DNA from: Gerris lacustris
Taxonomy: Eukaryota > Arthropoda > Insecta > Hemiptera > Gerridae
Direction of reading: 5' to 3'
Length of the DNA: 64,000 bases
Assembly (NCBI GenBank): GCA_951217055.1
Contig: OX578279.1
Location: 76,089,631-76,153,630, forward strand
Every line of letters begins with the position of its first letter. Position 1 is the stretch's first letter. A program made the position numbers and the translations under genes. Shown here in pieces: positions 11,476 to 21,558 of this stretch. Below the pieces are notes generated by a model. That model ran no database searches. It was not told the DNA's origin and saw nothing but the letters and a program-made list of their open reading frames with translations.

Positions 11476-12330
11476 TCATTTTGTTTCAAACTTTTTTTAA
11501 AGAAAATTATATTTTCTTTAATCTAGTCGATTTTCTTATTAATAATAATGTATTTTTTTTGTAACCCTAAGGTCATTTTACGTAGAAAGAAATAAACAAA
11601 TTACAAAAAAGTTAAGTTAAGTCGAATTGTTGCAAGAGTTTACTATAATTTTAAATGTAAAGACTCGACTTAAATGGCTTAGAGTTTAGAGTTTTAGAGT
11701 ATAACTTGAATCTTTAATGTATCTGAGAAATATGAAATATGGTTTGAAGAAACATGATTATAGCTGAATATGGCGATAACTTTATTCCTACAACTGTAAC
11801 TTTTATATTATACAGTGGAAGTATTAAATATTACAGTAGCTTCCAGTTGTTAAAGCATTTTGTTTCACTTATTCAAGTAGGGTTAAGACTTGCGTGCTCT
11901 CTTTTTTTTTATACTTTTTGTTGGTATAACAGTTTTTTTAGCGGAAACATAGGTAACCATGCATTTTTTATTCATAATTACCTTAGGAACTGTTTGGCCG
12001 TGCCGACTGTCCGACGACATTCGTCGCGTGCAACTGTCCACAGAAAACAACTTTTGTCTGGAGGTGGTTAGAAGGGGTGCTGTCAGTCCTTTTGTGTCTC
12101 TTTATAGTCGCGGTGAAGTAGAGTTAAGTACGATCCAACTGTGGTGGAGTTTCGAATTCCATTCGTATTCATTTAAAATATTTTTAATTTTATGTTTCCT
12201 CAATATATTCGATAATCAACGTGATAAAGATCGATTAATTTGTTTTTATTTGATTTAATCAACAGTTCTTTTACTTACTTTTCTCACGGTTCACTTTTCA
12301 CAAAATCGTCGCACTACGATATCTAGTTTA
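11476..12330. other. Intron sequence, nothing firmly recognised
   Basis: Positions 11990-12130 are locally GC-richer and read open on the + strand, but the translation matches no family I recognise and lacks convincing splice context. Confidence 0.4.
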
Positions 12331-12413
12331 TAAACAATAATAATATAAATAATAAAAAATAATAATAAAATAAAAATAAATAAAAAAATAAATAAAAAAA
12401 TAAAAAAAAATAA

Positions 12414-12458
<45 letters not shown>

Positions 12459-12520
12459 CATAAATAAATAATAAAAATAAATAAATAATAAAAATAAATA
12501 AAATAAAATATATTATAATA
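12331..12520. repeat. (AAT)n and A-rich low-complexity tract
   Basis: It is an almost pure A/T tract with a clean (AAT)n core at about 12415-12457. The apparent tyrosine-rich ORF on the minus strand is a product of this repeat. Confidence 0.9.
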
Positions 12521-13305
12521 AATACTAACATTTCCTGTGAATTATTAGCATTATTTAAGATTTTATTTTATTTTTAAAAATGGTACCAAACAGATTAATT
12601 TATAAAAAGTTAAAACTTTTACAAAATACTTCTATAATGTATAGTTATAGTTATTTCAAAATAACTATATCAAAATATGCACTTTCTAATTTTAAACATA
12701 AAAAAGTAAAAATAAAGTTTCAATATTTCATCATAAAAATAATAATAATAAAAAAGTGAAAATTAATACTTTTATAAAAATGTAAAAAAAAGATAATAGT
12801 AACAAAAATCTTATATTCATTTTTTCCTTCTATATCTTTTGTTTCGTTAACAAATATTTTTTTTATTATCGAGTAATTGTTGATTTTCCGGGAAGTTAAA
12901 ATTATATTAGAGAAGACTATTCCATTTTTTTTTTCTTCTTTAATAATTTTTTTTTAGAGAAAATCAATCGAATTCAAAATATTTTAACGTGTTAACAAAC
13001 TGTATTAACGTTCTTCTATTACTTACTGATCTCCGCTAGAGAGGTTTGTAATAGACTACCTTCAAGAGGACCACGTGGAAGTCAAGAGTGTTTATCGTTA
13101 GATCGTATAATTTTTAAAAATAATAAATTTTATTATGACAAAACTTCGCATGATTTCCCAAGTATTTGAGTTGATCAGATTTATAATTTATAAGTGCCTG
13201 CATAAATAATGTTTGCTGCTCCTCAAAAAAGTAAGTCTTGTGCCCTCTACACCAAGTTTAGGTAAGAGATAAAGTATTTATCTAATAAGTCTGTTTTAAA
13301 TTTTA
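12521..13305. other. Very AT-rich intron, nothing recognised
   Basis: No repeat family or gene could be identified. Confidence 0.5.
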
Positions 13306-13880
13306 AAATACCGGAGGTAACGGATGCTATGTGATCGTTCTGAAAAACGAAAATATATTATGTCTCCGATTTCAAAAATCTGAAGACAGAAATCCATTTC
13401 AGTTATCAGAAACATTTTTGGTTCTGTCTGTCGGTCTATCGCTCAATTTTTGTGAACCAATATATCTTAAAAACTACATGTCCGATTTTAATGAATGATA
13501 ATAGGTTATAATTAGCCCATTGTTGGTCCCATATAAGTTTCAATCTTCTGCGCTCATTTGTTTCTCTTCCACATGCGCACACACATACATTTATTTACAC
13601 CTATATCTTCAAAAGTACTTATCTGATTTGTATGAAACTTCTATAGTATATTGAAATTAACCCGCAGATAGCCCCGGATTAATTTGAAACCGTCTACGCT
13701 CTTTAACATTTTTATAAATTGATGCTTTAATTCATGTAAAAAATCAAAACAATTTTGACAGATTAAAAAACGGGGGAAACAATTAAACAAATTAGACAAT
13801 TAGGCTTGTAAAAGCTTATTATTAATAAAGTACGTGATGTAATACGAGGAAGCTATGTGCCACACCAATTGTGGAAATCT
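13306..13880 (+). repeat. Rep-A copy, plus, diverged 5' hairpin
   Basis: It starts in a decayed hairpin (ACCGGAGGTAACGGATGC) and ends with GAGGAAGCTATGTGCCACAC. The interior is full length. Positions 13881-14260 hold nothing recognised. Confidence 0.8.
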
Positions 13881-14257
13881 ATTCTGTGTACGAACTATCT
13901 AGGGAATCGTTGTCTCTCTAACTAGAAATTCTTTATTAATTTTTAAAAAATACGAATTTATATAATATACGAGAAAATTTCTGTCCTTCATAAATCACAG
14001 CCCTTAGATTTATTGTTAGAAGAATTGATTTTTTAGAAAAATTCTCTGAGTTTAACTAGGTCCTGTCTGTTTCAGCTTTAAATCATAATTCATTTTGTAT
14101 TTTAGCTCTTGTTGTGTTTAGGACTGAGTTGGATGAGTGTCAGAATTGCCTCTAGGTTGGTCAGACAATTCTTCTCTACATGGCTTTTAGTTTCTCCACA
14201 TATTAGGCGCTAAGCTAGTTAGTCTGGTACCCTTCTATTACAGCTGTGGCTTTTTAA

Positions 14258-14260
<3 letters not shown>

Positions 14261-14306
<46 letters not shown>
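14261..14306. repeat. (TA)n microsatellite
   Basis: About 23 TA units abut the foldback element at 14307; TA-rich sequence resumes on its other side at 15328. Confidence 0.95.
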
Positions 14307-14309
<3 letters not shown>

Positions 14310-15327
14310 GGTGGTCCAAAAGTCTCCCCCCCCCCTCTTAACTTTTGAACGGTTTGAGATAAATTAATGAAACTTGGAGGACTTCTACCTTGCAAAGGGA
14401 AGTTTGTTTTCATGCAATCACCCACTAGGGGCAACCACCCACTTTGCCCCCAGGCCACCCAACTTCAAAATTTCAAATTGGAGTGTATATTTTTGATAGC
14501 ATATTTGGATTCTGCAGTGAAAAATAATAAACTTATAATAGCAACTTTTTTTTCTATTTCCAATATTTTGCCCCCTGTAGGGGGGCAAAGATAGCAAAAT
14601 AACCCTTACTATCATACGTTGTAAAATCTAAACGGTTAGAGATAAATTATTGAAACTTAGGGGATCCGTACCATGTAAAGGGAAGTTTGTTTTCATGCAA
14701 TCGCGCCGTAGGGGCAACCTCCCATTTTGCCCCCAGAACACCTAACATCAAAATTTTAACCTGGAATGTATATTTTTGATAGCAGATTTAGATTCTACGG
14801 CAAAAAATAAAAATATTTTACTTCAAACGTTCTTTTCTATATCCAATATTTTGCCCCCTATAGGGGGGGCAAAGTTATAAAAAGGGTAGATTTCAGCGCC
14901 TAGGGGCAAAATGGCGGTTGCCCCTAGTACACTTCCCTTTACATGGTACAGATCCCCCAAGTTGCATTACTTTATTTCAAACCGTTTAGATTTTATAACG
15001 ATCTAAGTGTATTTTTTTACTATTTCGGAAGGGTTATTTTGCTATCTTTGCCCCCCTGCAGGGGGCTAAATATTGGAGAAAGAAAAAATAGTTTCAAGTA
15101 AAAGTTTATTATTTTTCACCGTAGAATCTAAATATGCTATCAAAAATATACACTCCAATTTGAAATTTTGAAATTAGGTGGCCTGGGGGCAAAGTGGGTG
15201 GTAGCCCCTAGTGGGTGATCGCATAAAAACAAACTTCCCTTTGCATGGTAGAGATACCCCAAGTTTCATTAATTTATCTCAAACCGTTCAAAAGTTAAGA
15301 GGGGGGGGAGACTTTTGGACCACCCTG
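14307..15327. mobile_element. Foldback MITE, CAGGGTGGTCCAAAAGTCTC ends
   Basis: The left end CAGGGTGGTCCAAAAGTCTC is matched by its complement ending at 15327. Both sides are flanked by TA, compatible with a Tc1/mariner-type TA target duplication. The interior is built from repeated units of about 300 bp: a first unit to about 14607, a diverged direct copy to about 14890, a partial inverted copy to about 15010, and an inverted copy of the first unit to the end. A transcript would fold into a very long hairpin. No transposase is present. Confidence 0.8.
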
Positions 15328-15344
15328 TATATATATATACATAT

Positions 15345-15530
15345 ATATTTATTTATTATTTATTTATTTTAAAACATTTTACAAATTCACATAAAATAAT
15401 TATAAATTACACTTGCTTACATAAATAATTAGAATATAACAAATTAATATAAAGATCCAAAAGCCTCCAAGAAGGAAAACCTTGAAACAGGAGGCCCGAG
15501 TTCACATATTAAATATATAATATAATAATC
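15345..15530 (-). repeat. Possible 3' end of a retroelement
   Basis: A TTTATTTATTATTTATTTA run is followed by AT-rich sequence and then CCTCCAAGAAGGAAAACC and CAGGAGGCCCGAG. This looks like the complement of a LINE-type 3' end with an AATAAA-rich tail, but no coding sequence is present to confirm it. Confidence 0.3.
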
Positions 15531-15723
15531 TTTGTTATAAAATACAGTTTCATTTTATTATATATATTTGTTTTTTTTTTATATATATGTGTGTGTGTAT
15601 TAAATTGTTCATAACAAATAAGTAACAATTTAGCTGAGGTGACCTCAAACACTATATAAACTTAAGTACCTATACTTGTGCAAGAGCATTTTTATATTGT
15701 TTTCAATAAGTATATTATGGTAC

Positions 15724-16208
15724 TAGGCTGTGAAGTGAGTTTTTTCTTTACCGCGAGACAGTAAATATTTCCAAGGTAAAGAAAAAACACTTCACAGTCG
15801 TGTAGCATATGCTATTTTTTCCGTGGTAGCGCAGAAAATGAAAAAACATTAAATATTAATCAATAATCAATATAATAATTACAAATATTAGTACATACTT
15901 AAGATTTAAAAAAAAGAAACCTTAAAAAGAGGTTACACTATAAGAAAAGATAAATAAAACGTATTGACATCTAGGGGATTTTAATCGTACTAAGAAGCAT
16001 TTCTACAAAGATTGCAGCGCTAAAAACGGAAGTTTTGATAACTACTAGCTGTAAAGAAAAAAATTGTTTACGTCCTAGGACATAAACAATTTTTTCTTTA
16101 CAGCTAGGAGTAATGAAAATATTTTTAAAGTTCACGTAATGAAAAAAATGGATTTTAGCTATGTGTTTAGGCTCTAAAGTTACTATTTCACAGCCTACCA
16201 CGGAAAAA
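15724..16208 (-). repeat. Rep-H copy, minus
   Basis: This is the reverse complement of the 3' block and core of 3133-3908. It has the GTGAAGTGAGTTTTTTCTTT hairpin at 15728-15798 and ends in AGCCTACCACGGAAAAAA. Only one flanking repeat is present. Positions 16209-16489 hold nothing recognised. Confidence 0.7.
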
Positions 16209-16489
16209 AGAAATTATCCTAAGTGGTTTTAATCGCAGGAGATTTATTTAAAAATTTAATTAATTATAATCTTTTGAAGGTTTTTTTCTTGTAGATGTTG
16301 CTCAAGTGACCTAATATTTATTGGTTCCTTAATAAATTCCGCAAGTTGTTTACTTTATAGTTCAGTTTAACATTTTCTTGGGATAGCCTCGAAATAGAGA
16401 GATTATCAACCAGGTTAGGGAGAAACTAAACCGCAAATTAGTACCATTGGCTTAGCCAAGGAGATTTCAATCTCAATTTATTAATTTTG

Positions 16490-17070
16490 ACTCCGAGCTT
16501 ATCGAAGGTAATGGAAGCTATAGAACGAAAATATTCTCTGTCTCCGATTTCAAAAATTCCAAGACAGAAATACGTTTCAAACATCAGGGAACATTTTCTG
16601 CGTCTGTCTGTCAGTCTTTCTGTCGCTCAATTTTTGCAAACCCAACATATCTTTAAGACTGCACATCCGATTTTAACAAAATTTGTGTGGTAGGTCATAA
16701 TTAGCCTATTCTTGGTCTCAAATAAGTTTTAACCATCTGCGCCAGAATGTTTTTCTTCAATATGCGCGCAAACATTCATTTATTTATACCTATATCTTCA
16801 AACGTACTCATTTATTTTTTATGAGATTTGGATGATTTGTTGGAAGTAGCTTACAGATAGGCCCGGATTAATTTGAACCGTCTGCGCTCTTTAACTTTTG
16901 CTAAATTGATACTTTAATTCATGTAAAAAATCAATAACAATTGTGACAGATTTAAAAAACGGGGGAAACTGTTAAATAAATTAGACATTGTACAACCCTG
17001 TAAAAGTATAACATCAATGAAATTCGTAGTAGGACGTGAGGTAGCTATGTGCCACACTATTTGGCAGACT
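16490..17070 (+). repeat. Rep-A copy, plus
   Basis: It starts TCCGAGCTTATCGAAGGTAA and ends ATGTGCCACACTATTTGGCAG, with a full-length interior. It lies directly upstream of another Rep-A copy in the same orientation. Confidence 0.8.
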
Positions 17071-17153
17071 ATTTTACTATGACTTTTGCTTTCGAGCTTA
17101 GATAATGTAAAGGAAGCTATGTAATCGTTCTTTAGAACGAAAAATGATATATG

Positions 17154-18147
17154 CAGGGCCGCCCTTAGCAGTTGCGGGGCCCTGGACAAATCTTGGTTGC
17201 GGGGCCTTTTTGATTGAACTCGTGTCGAAATGGGGTACACAATTTTACCTTCGGTAACCACGGGGTGCACTCGTCATATATGTGTTGATTTTATTCTTCC
17301 CTTTACTAAAATGTAAATCGTCTTACTTATACGAGTGCACCCTGTGATTACTGAAGGAAAAATTGTGTATATTCATAATGACCAAGAAAACAAACATATT
17401 TTGTTATAAATGTATGTATTGTTTATTACATTACACTGAAAATGTGTTAACAGGTTATATGGTACCTACAAAACATAATAAAAACAATATACAATAATTG
17501 GAATATCGCGTAAAAAACTGAAAAATAACAAGTTTAAAGTCTCATTTAAATTACAAAGCAAAATTCACTTTTCTTGATTTCTGCTTAGCGAACTCAATGA
17601 GTCAATGAGGGTGTCAAAATTAATACTTTCAACTGTATTGTACTCTATTGATAGAGTTGCGAGGGATGAAAGTCTTTCTTGGGATACAGTCGTCCTTAAA
17701 TAAGTTTTGATTTGTTTCAAGCGAGAAAAGCTCCTTTCCGCACTTGCGACTGTAATGGGAAGGGTCAACAAAATTCTGTACACTATTTGAAGGTTAGGGA
17801 AAGGATTCTTGATGTCATGTGGGTACTTGAGAACTTTAATTGGACTGTCAATACCATCTGGAACAATTTCACGAAACACTTTTATTTCAGTTAAGAGCTC
17901 AGATCGACTTATATCTTTGGACACATACTCGTCTTCATGATATACTGTTACAGGACCATTCCAAGCAGTTAGATCATGTTCTATTTGCCGTATTTAAAAA
18001 AGTGTTTTTATTAAAATATGAAGAAATGTGTAATAAAAATACGAGTTCTGCATTTTACTTCTCTATATTTTTTTATTTGTTTCTGAGGTGCGGGGCCCCT
18101 AAAAGCGCGGGGCCCGGGGTGGTTGCCCCTGCCTAAGGGCGGCCCTG
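17154..18147 (-). mobile_element. hAT transposon derivative, ZMYM1-like lineage
   Basis: The terminal inverted repeats are CAGGGCCGCCCTTAGC at the left and its near-complement ending TAAGGGCGGCCCTG at 18147. The flanking 8-mers GATATATG and GTTATATG match at 7 of 8 positions, as expected for a hAT target duplication. It encodes only the C-terminal part of a transposase on the minus strand, so it is an internally deleted, non-autonomous copy inserted into a Rep-A element. Confidence 0.9.
17565..17993 (-). pseudogene. hAT transposase C-terminal fragment
   Basis: An open frame of about 142 codons ends at the stop near 17565. An in-frame stop lies just upstream at 17994-17996, and no ATG starts the frame. 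The diagnostic stretch is FPNLQIVYRILLTLPITVAS followed by AERSFSRLKQIKTYLR and ERLSSLATLSIE. This is the hAT family C-terminal dimerisation region (Dimer_Tnp_hAT), in the form found in ZMYM1-like transposases. In intact elements this part helps the transposase dimerise. The zinc finger and catalytic RNase-H-like core are missing, so this copy cannot be an active transposase. It lies wholly inside the terminal inverted repeats at 17154 and 18147. Family identity is confident; the exact subfamily is not. Confidence 0.85.
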
Positions 18148-18786
18148 GTTATATGTCTTCGATTTCAAGAGTTCTAAGACTCAAATCCGTTGCAGACACC
18201 AGTTCGTCTGGCGGTCAGTCGCTCAATTTTTGCGTACCAGTATATCTTAAAATCTACTCGTCTGTTTTTATTGAAATTAGGATGGTAGGCCATAAGCCCA
18301 TTTTTGGCTTCTACGACTATTTGTTTCTCTTCCACATGCTCACAAACATGCATTTATTTACACCCTATAATCTTTAATTTTTAATATCTGATTGTTATGA
18401 AATTTTGCTGGTTTGTCGAAAGTAGCCGCAGTTGATAGCCCCCGATTAATTTCAACCTTCTGCGCTCTTTAAATTTTGCTAACTTATTACTATTATTCAT
18501 GTAATAAATCACATCAACAATTTCGACATTAAAAACGGGTGGGAAATTAAATAAATGTGACAAAAATAGGTAGTAAAAGCATAAAATCATTGAAGTATAC
18601 GTGAGGAATAAATCAGTTTGACTTAAGGAAGATATGTACTACACTAATTGGTATAGACTATTTTAATAATTATTTAAGACTATGTTATCCAAGAATACGT
18701 GAATCCTAATTTGTTTATCTTTTATATTAGCTTTTCTATTCGATATTGTTTCCTCATTTATATTTTTTTTTGTTTTGTCTGGGCAG

Positions 18787-18941
18787 GTTTATAAGCTGGG
18801 ATGCTACACAGTTATTTTACTTCTGGAGTGCAATCCAGATATCGGTTCTTTGCTGGACTGGGTAGTGGATCGTTGTTACACTGCCTGTCCTCAAGTAGCA
18901 GATGGAGCTTTCCACGCCCTCGCTACAATCTTCAGTGCAAG
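18787..18941 (+). CDS. fry: Furry (fry) internal exon, 155 bp
   Basis: This is an internal exon of the giant cell-morphogenesis protein Furry, which works with NDR-family (Tricornered) kinases and Mob proteins in polarised outgrowth, dendrite tiling and epithelial hair formation. It is preceded by a T-rich tract and CAG (acceptor at 18784-18786) and followed by the donor GTATGT at 18942. It encodes [20 protein letters not shown], then [20 protein letters not shown] and [11 protein letters not shown]. This matches my memory of the central MOR2-PAG1 region of Furry, where animal proteins have a DRCYT...VA.GCF.A.A..F pattern. The exon starts in phase 0 and ends with AG of a split codon; the next exon at 46719 supplies the third base to give Arg and continues EYPCDHY. 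Splicing was inferred by eye, not from transcripts. Confidence 0.85.
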
Positions 18942-19044
18942 GTATGTAATACTATACAGTTTTTAGCTGTAAAAGGATTTAGTATTTTTATAGTCCTGAT
19001 CTATCAGTTTTAATTTATCAGTAGGTTATAACAGAATAGGGTAT

Positions 19045-19180
19045 GGACCACTTTAGTCATCTGCTCGATGTGATTATCAGTGGTTTGAACCAGATATTAT
19101 TATTGGAATTTTGACCAGGTCCAGGTTTCAGGCGAGTGTCGAGAACGCTAACCATACGGATACGCTGATCCGCGGAAGAA
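19045..19180 (-). repeat. Possible tRNA-derived SINE fragment
   Basis: On the minus strand TATGGTTAGCGTTCTCGAC resembles a pol III A box and CTGGTTCAAACCAC resembles a B box. They are separated by a spacer longer than in a normal tRNA. The frame through 19057-19428 is open but matches no protein I recognise. Confidence 0.3.
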
Positions 19181-19426
19181 CTTTTGTAATGATTTTTATT
19201 ACAACTTACAACTAGGAGTCTCTGTCTCCTACTTGCTTGTTTTGTCCACCAGAAAATGGCCGTTCCCGGGCTTTCGGTGAATTTACTGCTTAAGGGCTTT
19301 GCCCCTCTCTTCATCGGAGTTACAGGGCATAGTCCAGTTATTTTAGTCATAAATATGGCATCTGTATAAAAAAAAAGAAATCGGTCTTTTTTCTTTTTTT
19401 TAATATTTAGTATTCGTCGCCTCCCC

Positions 19427-19755
19427 ACTTTTTACGTATTTCAACGAATATCTCGCTTCCTAAGGCTCGGAGACAAATTAAAATGCTTATTAAAAAGCAA
19501 GATTATTAAATTTGCATCAAAAAAGGTCTCATTAATTTTCTACGTACAACGAACGGTTAAGCAAAAACCTAGCTTACTATAACTTGCGTAGTGTTTGTTT
19601 TTGCATGACTTTTCACGTATTTTTGTGAAATCAATCTCGCTTCCTCTGGCTCAGAGACTAATTGAGGAATCGAAATTGAAGAATATAAAATTTCACACAA
19701 GAAACGTTATGTTCAATTTTTTACGTACAACCAACCGTTTGGACAGTAAAGTGCT
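19427..19755 (+). repeat. Diverged tandem duplication, about 180-bp unit
   Basis: The blocks ATCTCGCTTCCTAAGGCTCG and ATCTCGCTTCCTCTGGCTCA, and later CTACGTACAACGAACGGTT and TTACGTACAACCAACCGTT, recur about 180 bp apart. The origin is unknown. Confidence 0.5.
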
Positions 19756-19799
19756 CCGAGGTTTTCGCATCTTCTCCGCAGAAAACCTAAAATGACTGG

Positions 19800-20415
19800 A
19801 CTAGCAGCCCTATATGGAGGTGAACGTGTAAAAATTACGAATGTTTCTGTTTTTACCTTCATGTTTCATGTAAGATTTGCTAATTAATATCTAATTGTGT
19901 CATAAAAACTTAAAATGATAATCATCACATGTTAGCAGCATACTCGTATCGGTTGATTCTCTAACTTTTTTGTCATACATCCAAATTTTGCGAATATCAA
20001 ACAGGGATATTTATCTAATTTGTTGGAAAATATAATAACGCTGTTTGTGGTCGAATTCCGAACTAAGCTGAGATTATTTTGTTGGTAATAACGATAACAT
20101 AGTTAATCTCCTTTCAACTATGCGTCCTGTAATGACCTAATGAGATGTTGAACGGGACTAAAACTACAACCAAAAAAAAAAAAAAAAAAAAAAAAACTAT
20201 GCGTTATTTATCTATTTTTTTTTTCAAATTTCTTTAACAATTTATAATACCTAATAACACGTATGTTAATACACTTCTGATCAATCTTATTCGTTAATGA
20301 GAACGTTAAAAAATACGTAGGAATAGAAAAAGTGGCCTTAACAAATTAAATAGTAGTGGGATGTGGTTATGTTTTTTAATAAAAAAAAAATTAACTAAAA
20401 CAACCAAAAGTATAG
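19800..20415. other. Intron sequence, nothing recognised
   Basis: Apart from a poly(A) run at about 20172-20196, no feature was seen. Confidence 0.5.
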
Positions 20416-20487
20416 TGCCGTGACCAGGATTCGAACCTGGGTTATTGCGGCCACAACGCAAGGTACTAACCACTATACGATCACGGC
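20416..20487 (-). tRNA. tRNA-His (GTG)
   Basis: The 72-bp gene folds as a complete cloverleaf on the minus strand. It has acceptor GCCGTGA/TCACGGC with discriminator A, A box TATAGTGGTTAG, anticodon loop TTGTGGC with anticodon GTG, and B box GGTTCGAATCC. It carries no intron and no mismatch in the stems. Downstream on the minus strand a TTTT tract follows, a plausible pol III terminator. It lies inside the large fry intron, antisense to fry. Its upstream flank resembles that of the copy at 54454, so the genes spread by duplication of a larger unit. Pol III transcription in vivo is inferred from the intact internal promoter. Confidence 0.95.
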
Positions 20488-21212
20488 TACCTGAGATGTT
20501 AATAAAATGATTACAAGAAGGTACAAGAGCGTGAAGGAAGAAAGATTTTCATGGTAAGATGATTTGCTAACTGAGTCAAGTGGGAATCAGTTTAGTGATA
20601 GGAGACTATCATTATTCCGTTTAATAAAATAGAAGGTAGATCGATTTTATATGTAATCATTTGACTTGTCTACGTTACTTTATTTTATTCCAAAAATTCA
20701 ATAAAAAGTGTATATTAATTTACATTGTCATATACCTAATGCCGTGTGTAAGTTCTGCGGCTCAAACTCATATTCAAAGTCCAATCATTAACGTAAGAAA
20801 GTGGGTAAAGTACCTGATCCGTCAATCTACTAACCTTAATCGTAATCAGTCGGTATTTGAAGAAACGTTAAGATGAGTCCTAATCCTTGTTTTGGAGGGG
20901 GGGGGGGTCGCTCTATCAAAAATCGGTGCGATAAGTCTAGCTTAATCAAAACTTAATCAAATAGATAAATGATGCTGTATTTAAATCTCATAATATCTTA
21001 TTTAATTGATTTATTTTTAAACATGTGTAAAAGTGTTCAACAGGGGGTTGTTTAATTTTTAGGCACTTATTTACTTCAGCACCCCCTTGGTTTTAAGCAA
21101 TATTCTGCCGTACTAAAGTCTGAAAGGTTTGTGTGTTTGTCTCCCCAAGACATTGAGACTCCTGGGGCAGTTTTATTACGCTATTTTAAAATCCTGTCTT
21201 ATCACGTGTAAC
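20488..21212. other. tRNA flank and intron sequence
   Basis: Positions 20488 to about 20580 are shared with the flank of the tRNA-His copy at 54454. The remainder, including a G-rich run near 20896, is unassigned. Confidence 0.5.
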
Positions 21213-21423
21213 CAGGGGCGTACCCAGGATATCTTTTCGGGGGGGATATACATGCATATTTATATAGTACCAACACGCAAGGGGGGGGGGGGTCCGGGGG
21301 AAAAATTTGGAAATTTAGACTTCTTAATACGTTAATTTAACGCTTTTCTGGGCATTTAAAAAGTGTGAATACAACATTTGTAAGTGTGTGTCTACACCCT
21401 GGAGTTTAAGAGTAAAATAGGCA

Positions 21424-21530
21424 CAGTCGGCCCTCATTATAACGAACTTTTTACGACGAAAATCTCTATATAACGATTTGTAAATGCAGTTTTCCCATTT
21501 TTTGGATTTTTGAGCATTGTGATGAAACTA
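21424..21530 (+). mobile_element. Terminal fragment resembling a pogo/Tigger end
   Basis: CAGTCGGCCCTCATTATAAC followed by GAACTTTTTACGACGAAAAT resembles the terminal repeats of pogo-like Tc1/mariner elements. The other end was not found, so this may be a truncated copy. Confidence 0.4.
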
Positions 21531-21558
21531 TCATCACAGGCGTCGTTCTGTGTTCAAA

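Larger units (their letters stand above)
17092..18657 (+). repeat. Rep-A copy split by a hAT element
   Basis: The 5' part (17092-17153) ends in the CGAAAAATGATATATG block. The 3' part resumes at 18148 with TATGTCTTCGATTTCAAGAG and continues to 18657. The 994-bp insertion between them is the hAT derivative 17154-18147. Confidence 0.85.

Noticed and set aside
18775..18966. Reading the 18775-18966 frame as a small standalone gene
   Set aside because: It starts at a non-ATG codon in a polypyrimidine tract, with CAG at 18784-18786 and GTATGT at 18942. These mark an internal exon.
19057..19428. 123-codon minus-strand ORF
   Set aside because: No recognisable domain, a low-complexity lysine run at the start, and overlap with tRNA-like promoter boxes; more likely SINE-derived.
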